Positions 1 to 6,357 of a DNA stretch of 6,558 nucleotides are shown here, piece by piece. Source of the stretch: Planctomycetota bacterium. GTDB taxonomy: Bacteria; Planctomycetota; PLA2; JAEUHO01. Where the stretch lies: contig JAHEIK010000214.1 of NCBI GenBank assembly GCA_024639415.1, positions 1-6,558 on the forward strand. The letters are read 5' to 3'. The notes under the pieces are model-generated. The model was not told where the DNA came from. It saw nothing but the letters and a program-made list of their open reading frames with translations, and did no database searches. The position numbers were made by a program, and so were the translations under genes. Numbering within the stretch: the stretch's first letter is position 1; every line of letters starts with the position of its first letter.

Positions 1-75
1 GCCCGCCCCACGGGGAGGCGGAGGCAGCCCTACTACTCACGAGGAGGATGTTGTGCGAAGTGGACGGGCCCGCGG

Positions 76-1242
76 TCACTGCCTCAGGGCCCCGTAGAGG
101 TTGAGGCGACCTGCGCCCGGTAGCGGATTGCCGTCGCCGTCGAAGGCAACGTCGGCTCCGCCCATCAGGCGCATGTGCACCTCGTGCGGATCCAACCAGC
201 GGCGGTCGTCGAGCAGGAGTGCTGCGGCGCCGCTCACGAGCCCGGCCGAGAAGGACGTCCCGCTCCAGTAGCCGCTATCCGTACCCCAGAGCGGCCCGTA
301 GAGGCCGAGCCCGGGAGCCACCAGGACGCCCATGGGCGCCTCGCCGAAGTTGCTCCAATCCGTCAGGCGGTCGTCCTTGTCAGAGGACGCGACCGCGATG
401 GTCCCCGGCAGCATGGCCAGTTCGGGCAAAGTGGACCAGCCGTCATTGCCTGCGGAGACGATGACGACGACGCCGTCGGCGCGCATGCGCTCGATCATCT
501 CGCGGATGTGCTTGAAGTCGTGGATGGCGGCATCGCCGGAGATGTTGACGACGTCGGCGCCGGCGGCCCAGGCGTACTCGAGCCCCAACTCGAGTTCGAA
601 GTTGAAGCCCCAGCCTTCGTCGTCGCGCACGCGGATCGGCAGGATGGTCGCATCCGGTGCTGCGAGCAGCACCATGCCGGCCACGAACGTCCCATGACCC
701 AAGCCGTTGTCGACGAAGCCGTCGCCATCGTCGTCGATGCCGTTCCCGAAGTCCTCCGGGTTGTCATCGATCTCGATCGCGTCGAAGCCCCACGGCGACA
801 CGCGCCTTCTGATCCAGGGATGGTCCAGGTCGAAGCCGCCGTCGAGCACGGCCACCGTGACGCCGTCGCCTGTCTCGAGGCCGTGTGCACGGGGAGCCTC
901 GAGTTGATCCTCCGTCCACGTCACCATGAAGTCGAAGTCCTCGTCGACGATCGGGACCTGGGTTGCGCCGGCGCCGCCGTGGCCTCCGCCTAGTTCCGCG
1001 TCCGACTTGTCCCAACGCTTGTCGTAGGGCTTGTCCGCGGCGTTTTCTTCGAGGAAGTCCTCGATCACGTCCTCCATGTCGTCGTCGTATTCACTCTCGG
1101 CCTGAGCGACCGGTGTGCCGGCGAGGAACAGCGATGCGAAGGCGAAGAGGAAGAGCACCAGCCAGATGCGCCAGGTGGGCTTGCGAAACATGCGAGACTC
1201 CAGCTCGAAGGTTCGGGGGGTGGGAAGCATGGGCGTGGTCAT
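76..1242 (-). CDS. Exported subtilisin-like serine peptidase, S8 family, copy 3 (388 aa)
   Basis: Last gene of the operon and third S8 paralogue. Catalytic residues are Asp134 (VAVLDGGF), His183 (GLGHGTF) and Ser330 (SGTSF), with oxyanion Asn266 (SAGND). A calcium-type loop has Asp170, 172, 174 and 178. The signal peptide has RKPTWR (20-25), hydrophobic 26-42, and cleavage likely after AQA (46-48). The mature N-terminus is strongly acidic (49-70, many Asp/Glu), unlike the Gly/Lys linker of copy 2. A GGGHGG stretch and the VPIVDED box (96-102) come next. There are no cysteines. The coordinates use the ATG overlapping the copy 2 stop. An internal ATG at codon 18 (1191) has CTGGAG (1203-1198) 6 nt upstream and gives a normal signal peptide of a 371-aa protein, so it is a serious alternative. 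The C-terminus (GRLNLYGALRQ) departs from the GRINL-RAVTE ending of the other two. The enzyme class is firm; the target is unknown. Confidence 0.95.
   Translation of the reverse strand: MTTPMLPTPRTFELESRMFRKPTWRIWLVLFLFAFASLFLAGTPVAQAESEYDDDMEDVIEDFLEENAADKPYDKRWDKSDAELGGGHGGAGATQVPIVDEDFDFMVTWTEDQLEAPRAHGLETGDGVTVAVLDGGFDLDHPWIRRRVSPWGFDAIEIDDNPEDFGNGIDDDGDGFVDNGLGHGTFVAGMVLLAAPDATILPIRVRDDEGWGFNFELELGLEYAWAAGADVVNISGDAAIHDFKHIREMIERMRADGVVVIVSAGNDGWSTLPELAMLPGTIAVASSDKDDRLTDWSNFGEAPMGVLVAPGLGLYGPLWGTDSGYWSGTSFSAGLVSGAAALLLDDRRWLDPHEVHMRLMGGADVAFDGDGNPLPGAGRLNLYGALRQ
617..736. repeat. 120-bp block shared with copy 2 (pairs with 1792-1911)
   Basis: This stretch of S8 copy 3 matches 1792-1911 in copy 2 with a single difference (637 versus 1812, synonymous in a proline codon), including 99 nt of perfect identity (638-736). 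It encodes the same 40 residues in both proteins, from the DxDxDG loop through the catalytic His to RVRDDE. The match stops abruptly on both sides. Copy 1 differs at about 28 positions over the same block. Confidence 0.9.
1198..1203 (-). promoter_or_regulatory. Ribosome-binding site for an alternative start of S8 copy 3
   Basis: CTGGAG on the minus strand lies 6 nt upstream of the ATG at 1191 (codon 18 of the long reading). The signal peptide starting there has a short basic n-region, more typical than the 25-residue n-region with three acidic residues of the long form. Confidence 0.5.
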
Positions 1243-2348
1243 TCCGTCACCGCCCGGAAGAGGTTGATGCGGCCGCTCACCGGGAGGGGCATGCCCTGCT
1301 CGTCGAAGGCCGGATCGGATGTGAGGAACAGGTGGGCGTAGAGGTCGAGAGGCTCCAGACCGGGCGACGACTCGAGCACGAGTGCCGCGGCACCGCTCAC
1401 GAGGCCTGTGGAGAAGGACGTCCCGCTCCAGTAGCCGCTGCTCTCGTCGAACCCGATGCCGAGCGCGCCGTACAGTTCGACGCCGGGTGCCAGGACCATT
1501 CGAGGCGCAGCGCGCTCATCGAAGTTGCTGAACGGGGCGAGAACGTCGAGGACGTCCGTGGAGCCGACGCTCAGTGTGTTGGAGGAAGAAGCCAGGGATT
1601 CGAGGCCCAACAACCCGTCGTTCCCGGCAGAGACGATCACGGCGACGCCGTCGCGACGCATGTCCCGGATCCTCCGCAGCGTCGCTGCGTCCGACTTCAT
1701 GAACATGCTGCCGGAGATGTTCACGACCTGCGCCCCGGCGTTCCATGCCCATGTGAGCCCCTTCTCCAGGTGCTGGTTGTAGCCCCAGCTCTCGTCGTCG
1801 CGCACGCGGATGGGCAGGATGGTCGCATCCGGTGCTGCGAGCAGCACCATGCCGGCCACGAACGTCCCATGACCCAAGCCGTTGTCGACGAAGCCGTCGC
1901 CATCGTCGTCGTAGCCGTTCCCCAGATCCTCCGGATCGAAGTCGTCATCGACCGCGTCGTAGGCGAGCGGTGAGACGTGGCCCACGAGGTCCGGGTGGTT
2001 CAGGTTGAACCCGCCATCGAGCACGGCGACGACGACGCCGGCGCCGGTGGCATGCTGGTGGGCAGCGTCGGCCTGCAGGTGATCGCGCGTCCACTGGACC
2101 ATGAACATGAGGTCCTCATCGATGACCGGAACCATCGTTGCGCCTGCACCGCCGTCCCCACCGCCGGACTCCTCGCCGGAGCCGGGCTTGCCTTTGCCCC
2201 CGCCCTTGCCGCCGGCCTCGACCGCGGCCGCGCCATTCAGGATCAGGGTGATCAGGGCGAGAACGAGAACGGCCAAGTGAGTGCGTCTGCGCGTCATGCG
2301 TAGCGTCCCTTCAGGCGTCGCCAGATCGAGTCGAGCGTGAGCCGTCAC
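1239..2348 (-). CDS. Exported subtilisin-like serine peptidase, S8 family, copy 2 (369 aa)
   Basis: Secreted S8 peptidase paralogous to its two neighbours. The triad is complete: Asp111 (VAVLDGGF), His160 (GLGHGTF) and Ser311 (SGTSF), with oxyanion Asn243. A calcium-type loop has Asp147, 149, 151 and 155. The signal peptide reads MTRRRTHLAVLVLALI from Met18 onward, with cleavage likely after VEA (43-45). A glycine/lysine-rich linker (46-70) and the VPVIDED box (73-79) follow. There are no cysteines. The coordinates use a GTG start that overlaps the previous stop (GTGA). An internal ATG at codon 18 (2297) may be the true start: it puts the arginine-rich n-region first and has GAAGGGA (2312-2306) 8 nt upstream, whereas the GTG has no clear Shine-Dalgarno. 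Initiation there would give 352 aa. The stop overlaps copy 3 by 4 nt. The region around His160 is almost identical in DNA to copy 3, and the last 34 nt of coding sequence nearly match copy 1. Confidence 0.95.
   Translation of the reverse strand: MTAHARLDLATPEGTLRMTRRRTHLAVLVLALITLILNGAAAVEAGGKGGGKGKPGSGEESGGGDGGAGATMVPVIDEDLMFMVQWTRDHLQADAAHQHATGAGVVVAVLDGGFNLNHPDLVGHVSPLAYDAVDDDFDPEDLGNGYDDDGDGFVDNGLGHGTFVAGMVLLAAPDATILPIRVRDDESWGYNQHLEKGLTWAWNAGAQVVNISGSMFMKSDAATLRRIRDMRRDGVAVIVSAGNDGLLGLESLASSSNTLSVGSTDVLDVLAPFSNFDERAAPRMVLAPGVELYGALGIGFDESSGYWSGTSFSTGLVSGAAALVLESSPGLEPLDLYAHLFLTSDPAFDEQGMPLPVSGRINLFRAVTE
1243..1276. repeat. 34-bp 3'-end block shared by copies 1 and 2 (pairs with 2349-2382)
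   Basis: The last 34 nt of coding sequence before the stop codon of copy 2 matches 2349-2382 in copy 1 with one difference (1258 versus 2364, Phe versus Tyr). It encodes the GRINL-RAVTE ending. Copy 3 does not share this block, so copy 2 resembles copy 3 around the His and copy 1 at the C-terminus. Confidence 0.8.
1792..1911. repeat. 120-bp block shared with copy 3 (pairs with 617-736)
   Basis: Partner of the block at 617-736, direct orientation, offset 1175 bp. It covers residues 147-186 of copy 2, including catalytic His160. Near-identity at synonymous sites inside otherwise diverged genes points to recent homogenisation. Confidence 0.9.
2306..2312 (-). promoter_or_regulatory. Ribosome-binding site for an alternative start of S8 copy 2
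   Basis: GAAGGGA on the minus strand lies 8 nt upstream of the ATG at 2297 (codon 18 of the long reading). It decides between this start and the overlapping GTG at 2348, which lacks a comparable site. Confidence 0.5.
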
Positions 2349-3439
2349 TCCGTCACCGCCCGGTAGAGGTTGATGCGGCCGCCGGAAGCCATGAGGCTGC
2401 CGTGGCGGTCCCAGGCCGGATCACAGGTCGCGGCCAGCTGCTCGAAGACATCCGGCGGCTGAAAGTCCGGATGAACCTCAAGCACGAGGGCTGCTGCACC
2501 ACTTGCGAATCCCGTGGCGAACGACGTCCCGCTCCAGTACCCGTTGCTGTAGTCGTACGGCGCGCCGATCGGGCCGTAGAGGTCGACGCCGGGCGCGCAG
2601 ACCATGATCGGGACGGCGCGGGCCTGGTAGTTGGACCACGGCGCAAGGCAATCGCTCGCATCAACGGCACCGACGCCGATTGCGATGCCGGAGCCGGCCG
2701 CCTTGGAGATGCCGTCCCAGGCATCGTTGCCTGCCGCGATACAGACCGGCACACCGGCCGCATGGAGGTCCACGATGGCGTTGAGGAGCTTCTTGCTCCT
2801 CGCCTGCGCCTCGCCTCCCGACCAGTTGACGACATCGGCCCCCATGGCCAGGGCGTACTCGAACCCGCGTATCGTCTCCTCGTCCGATCCATACCCCTCG
2901 TCGTCACGAACACGGATGGGCAGGATCATCGCGTCCGGTGCAGCGGTGAGGATCATGCCGATCACGAACGTCCCGTGGCCGAGGCCGCCATCGACGCGGC
3001 CGTCGCCGTCCGTGTCGTAGCCGTCTCCCAGGTCGGTCACGTCGCCATCGCCGTCGATGGCGTCGTAGCCGAACGGCAGGACGTTGGCCGCGATGTCGGG
3101 GTGGTTCAGGTTGAAGCCACCGTCGAGCACGGCAACGACCATGCCGGCACCTGTCGCATGGACGTGGGCGTCGTCCGCCTGGACCTGGGCGCGTGCCACC
3201 GTCACGGAGAAGAGCAGGTCCTCATCGACGATCGGCACCGTCGTGGGATCGAGGTCACCCTGCTTCGGATCGTCCGTGCTCGTGACCAGCGTTCCGCTGG
3301 TGTCGTCCAACTGCTGCACCGAGCTCTTCTTGCCGCCCCTCGCGGCGTCGGCGGACGGGGCGCTCACCATCAACGTGAGGAGGAGGAACAGCACCAGCAC
3401 CCAGCGCGGGCCCTGCCTATGTGTCACGTGTAGCGTCAT
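2345..3439 (-). CDS. Exported subtilisin-like serine peptidase, S8 family, copy 1 (364 aa)
   Basis: Secreted or periplasmic serine endopeptidase. The N-terminus is a Sec signal peptide: Arg9 and Arg12, hydrophobic 13-26, and a likely cleavage after ADA (30-32). A polar linker (33-66) follows, then a VPIVDED box (68-74) shared with the other copies, and the S8 domain to the C-terminus. The triad is intact: Asp106 in VAVLDGGF, His155 in GLGHGTF and Ser306 in SGTSF, with oxyanion Asn238 in AAGND. A DxDxDGxxD loop (Asp142, 144, 146, 150) resembles an EF-hand-type calcium site beside the catalytic His. It is the only copy with cysteines (233, 264, 281, 339). The C-terminus GRINLYRAV is the usual end of this fold. 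The start is the ATG overlapping the CHAT stop; it gives a clean signal peptide and follows a purine-rich stretch (3453-3443), a weak ribosome site. The gene is tightly coupled to TPR-CHAT. The family assignment is firm; the substrate is unknown. Confidence 0.95.
   Translation of the reverse strand: MTLHVTHRQGPRWVLVLFLLLTLMVSAPSADAARGGKKSSVQQLDDTSGTLVTSTDDPKQGDLDPTTVPIVDEDLLFSVTVARAQVQADDAHVHATGAGMVVAVLDGGFNLNHPDIAANVLPFGYDAIDGDGDVTDLGDGYDTDGDGRVDGGLGHGTFVIGMILTAAPDAMILPIRVRDDEGYGSDEETIRGFEYALAMGADVVNWSGGEAQARSKKLLNAIVDLHAAGVPVCIAAGNDAWDGISKAAGSGIAIGVGAVDASDCLAPWSNYQARAVPIMVCAPGVDLYGPIGAPYDYSNGYWSGTSFATGFASGAAALVLEVHPDFQPPDVFEQLAATCDPAWDRHGSLMASGGRINLYRAVTE
2349..2382. repeat. 34-bp 3'-end block shared by copies 1 and 2 (pairs with 1243-1276)
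   Basis: Partner of 1243-1276, at the end of S8 copy 1, same orientation, offset 1106 bp. It may mark an edge of the ancestral tandem duplication or simply a conserved C-terminal motif. Confidence 0.8.
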
Positions 3440-6357
3440 GCGTTTCTCTTCTCGACTGAGGTTTCACCTTCCACGGTGATGGGCGAGGACTCGGCCGCAG
3501 CACGCGGCGTGTGAGGCACGCCGGAGGTGCCCTGCCGCACCGGGCAACCCGTCAGGAAGAAGGGCGCCCAGTGATAGGGATGGGGATGCTTCTCGCGCGT
3601 GGCTTGCATCGCGTAGGCGTAGGCCGCGCCGGCGTCGGGCAGTCGGCCCAAGCCCTCGTAGAACGCATCCATGTAGGTGACGGTGGCGTCGTCAGCGACG
3701 CGCCACTGGCTGCAGAGCAGCGCGGGCGCGCCGGCGTAGATCAGGCCGCGCGTGAGGCCGATGATCTCGTCGCCGGCCGTGACGGCCGCGGTGCCGCTCT
3801 CGCACGTCGAGAGCACGACCAGCTCGCTCCGGATGTCCAGGGCGTACAGGTCGTAGAGGTTGATCCAGGAGTCGCCCAGGCGCAGCGCGGAGAGCATCGG
3901 GTGCTTGCGGTGGAACATCCCGTGCGTGGCGACGTGCAGGACGCGGGCCGAGCCGGCCTCTTCCTGGAGCGCGTCGAAGGTCGCGTTGCTGCCGAGGTGC
4001 AGGCGCTTCGTGCCGAGCCTGAGTGCGACCTGCTTGGCCTCGTCGCGAATGAGCGGCGCGCGTGAGTCCGGAACACCGAACACGCTCGCTTCGCCGGTCG
4101 CACGCGGCCGGGGCTGCGCACAGTAGTGGTAGACCGAGGCGCTGGGCGCGTAGCGGATCTCGAAGCGCTCGGACATCCAGCCCGCATCCCACGGCAGCGC
4201 GTGGAACGGCACCTTGTGCAGCAGGCCGTGCGGCACCACGACGAGGCGCTTCTGCGTCAAGACGTCGGCGATCGGGTCGACCAGGATCTCACGCAGACGA
4301 GCCAGGTTCGCGCGCGTGGCGCGCAGGGCGACTTCCTCCCCCACCACCTGCGGACGCTCGTACTTCGCGAGGTGGAAGTGGAAGCGCTGCAAGCAGACCT
4401 CGAGCTCGTCCTCCGAGACGTCGGCGCTGTAGGCGTGGAGGTCGTCCTTCGTCACGACGAAGGTGAAGAGGCGTCCCTCGCTCAGCAGGTACTCGACCAG
4501 CGCCGTGTCCTCGTCGAGGTCGCCCTGGATCGTGGCCAGGTCGTAGGCGTCTACGACATCGATGGAGCGGCTCGAGTCCTCGCCCAGGCGACGCGCGCGC
4601 AGGGCGAGCGCCATCTCGTCCTCGAGCTCGGCGGCCCGGCGATGCGCGGCGGGGATGCCGCGACCGATCGGCACGATGCCCTCGGCGTTGGCGCGGAAGA
4701 GCCCGCGGTAGATCGCATCGAGCGACTCGCGCAGGTAGCGCATGCGCGACGGCGCGGGCGCCATGCGCGTCGCCCCGCGCTCGCGCCCGGCCAGCAAGTC
4801 GACGAGCGCGCGCGCCTTGGCGCGCTCGGTGAACTGGAAGGCCACGCCGCCGTCCTCGCGTGCGACGAGCAGGTCCACGATCTGGCCGTAGAGATCGGAG
4901 CGCGCTCCGAGGAACGCCGACATGTACTCGTCCGGCGGCACGCCACCGCGGTAGCGCTCGAGCTGCTCGATGGCCGAGCGGTAGGCCAGGATCGCGTGGT
5001 CGCGCTGTCCGCGCTGCGCACAGGCCCGGCCGATGAGACGCTGCGCCTCGATGTGCAGCCACGGCGTGTGGATACGGCGGCACTCCATCACGACCTCGTC
5101 GGCCGCGTAGAGCGCGCGGCTCGGCCGCCCCATGGCCAGCTCGATGCTCGCGCGCAGCAGGCCGACGGACGCACGCGTGAGCGGGTTCATGCGGTCGTCG
5201 AGCAGCTCGGCGGCCTCGCGAGCGACTCTGCGCGCGGCAGAGAGGTGGCCGCGACGCTGCGCGAGGTAGGCCCGCTGCACGATGCAGCCAAGCCGCAGCT
5301 CCGTCAGGTCCAGGGCCGCCAGCTGTTGCTCGGCGCGCTCGTAGTGGTCCTCGGCGCGCTCGAGCTCGCCGGCCATCTCCGCCGCGCGACCCTGGAAGTA
5401 GGCCGCCTGGGCCCGTTCCTTCTGCAGCCCGAGCGTCCCGAAGCGCTCCTCGGCGCGGTCGCCGTACACCGCCGCGTCGTGCGGCAGGTTGAGGCGGAGG
5501 TGGATCTCGGCCCGGTCGATGTCGCAGTGCGCCAGATGCAGATCGTCGTGGATGCGGGCGAACTCGGCCTCGACGACGGCGTAGCCGTGCAGCGCGTCCT
5601 CGAACTGCCCGCAGAGCATGCTGGAGTACGCGAGGTTGTAGTCCATCTGGGCCACGGTGTGCTCGCAGCCCTCTTCGGCGAACAGCTCGCGCGCGCGCCG
5701 GAACCAGCGGCCCGCGGCGCGGTAGCGGTTGCAGCCCTGGAGCGCGTTGGCGCGGTTGGCAGCGATCGCACCGCGCAGGCGCAGACCGGCCGTCTCGGGC
5801 AGTGCACGCTCGACGGCGTGGTAGTGGCGCAGCGCCGAGCGCGGGCGGTCCCGGCGGATGGCCAGCTCGGCCAGCGCCATGCGCGTGCGCAGGATGCCGC
5901 GCAGGTCCTCGAGCCGATGGAAGGCCTCCAGTATGCGGTGGCCCTCGGCCTCGGCCGCGTCGTACTGCTCCAGGTAGGTCAGGGCCTGTACACGCAGCGC
6001 GCGGAGTTCGGCGGCCGTCTGCGGATCCTCTTCGACGTCGAAGAGCGACAGGGCCCGGTCCAGAGCGGAGAGGGCCTCGCTATGGCGGCCGCCCAGGGTG
6101 TGGGCCTGGGCCAGGACGCGCAGGCAGTTGCGGCAGGCGAGATCGTCCTCGAGCGTCTCGGCGACGAGGAGCCCCAGCTGGGCGGACGACTCGGCGAGAC
6201 CGGGATCACGCCGCTGGTTGTCGCGGGCGCGGTCCAAGCACGCTTCGACCAACTCGGGGCTGAAGGCGTCCGCGTGAGCGAGAAGGACATCGCGACGCAG
6301 GGATCCGCTGGGTGCGGAGAGCGCCTCGTCGAGGATGGCTGCTGCGTCGAGAGCCAA
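3436..6357 (-). CDS. TPR-CHAT protein (caspase-like cysteine protease, 973 aa)
   Basis: Probable regulated cytosolic cysteine protease. There is no signal peptide or membrane segment. Residues about 60-470 are degenerate TPR-like helical hairpins (for example near 89-106, 169-186, 247-266, 329-348, 408-425 and 449-468), perhaps ten units. Residues 480-525 carry the hallmark linker of CHAT proteins, including FTERAKARALVDLLAG. The CHAT domain spans about 610-937. It has PHGLLHKVPFHAL at 709-721, YAPSASV at 736-742, the catalytic His812 in HVATHG, the catalytic Cys852 in LSTCESG, and YHWAPFFLTG at 928-937. The last 35 residues look disordered. The start is TTG at 6357. An in-frame TAA lies at 6408-6406 with no ATG, GTG or TTG between, and an AGGGA (6371-6367) sits 9 nt upstream of the TTG. 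The stop overlaps the next start by 4 nt (ATGA). Family knowledge: TPR-CHAT proteins include Csx29 of the Craspase complex and other switchable proteases; in many the substrate is unknown. No CRISPR or gasdermin gene lies nearby, so the trigger and substrate remain open. Confidence 0.95.
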   Translation of the reverse strand: MALDAAAILDEALSAPSGSLRRDVLLAHADAFSPELVEACLDRARDNQRRDPGLAESSAQLGLLVAETLEDDLACRNCLRVLAQAHTLGGRHSEALSALDRALSLFDVEEDPQTAAELRALRVQALTYLEQYDAAEAEGHRILEAFHRLEDLRGILRTRMALAELAIRRDRPRSALRHYHAVERALPETAGLRLRGAIAANRANALQGCNRYRAAGRWFRRARELFAEEGCEHTVAQMDYNLAYSSMLCGQFEDALHGYAVVEAEFARIHDDLHLAHCDIDRAEIHLRLNLPHDAAVYGDRAEERFGTLGLQKERAQAAYFQGRAAEMAGELERAEDHYERAEQQLAALDLTELRLGCIVQRAYLAQRRGHLSAARRVAREAAELLDDRMNPLTRASVGLLRASIELAMGRPSRALYAADEVVMECRRIHTPWLHIEAQRLIGRACAQRGQRDHAILAYRSAIEQLERYRGGVPPDEYMSAFLGARSDLYGQIVDLLVAREDGGVAFQFTERAKARALVDLLAGRERGATRMAPAPSRMRYLRESLDAIYRGLFRANAEGIVPIGRGIPAAHRRAAELEDEMALALRARRLGEDSSRSIDVVDAYDLATIQGDLDEDTALVEYLLSEGRLFTFVVTKDDLHAYSADVSEDELEVCLQRFHFHLAKYERPQVVGEEVALRATRANLARLREILVDPIADVLTQKRLVVVPHGLLHKVPFHALPWDAGWMSERFEIRYAPSASVYHYCAQPRPRATGEASVFGVPDSRAPLIRDEAKQVALRLGTKRLHLGSNATFDALQEEAGSARVLHVATHGMFHRKHPMLSALRLGDSWINLYDLYALDIRSELVVLSTCESGTAAVTAGDEIIGLTRGLIYAGAPALLCSQWRVADDATVTYMDAFYEGLGRLPDAGAAYAYAMQATREKHPHPYHWAPFFLTGCPVRQGTSGVPHTPRAAAESSPITVEGETSVEKRNA

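Noticed and set aside
1..75. Possible terminator after S8 copy 3
   Set aside because: Only a short GC-rich hairpin (CGCC/GGCG at 5-20) at the window edge, with no T-run on the minus strand.
2402..3433. Plus-strand open frame of about 340 codons opposite S8 copy 1
   Set aside because: Exact antisense of a well-supported peptidase gene, with repetitive Val/Asp/Arg/His composition; the same kind of shadow appears opposite the other copies.
76..3439. Tandem S8 copies as decaying pseudogenes
   Set aside because: All three retain Asp, His, Ser and oxyanion Asn, signal peptides and full-length domains, with no internal stop.
3436..6357. TPR-CHAT as part of a CRISPR type III-E (Craspase) locus
   Set aside because: No CRISPR repeats, gRAMP effector or Csx30/Csx31-like genes in the window; only the shared TPR-CHAT architecture.
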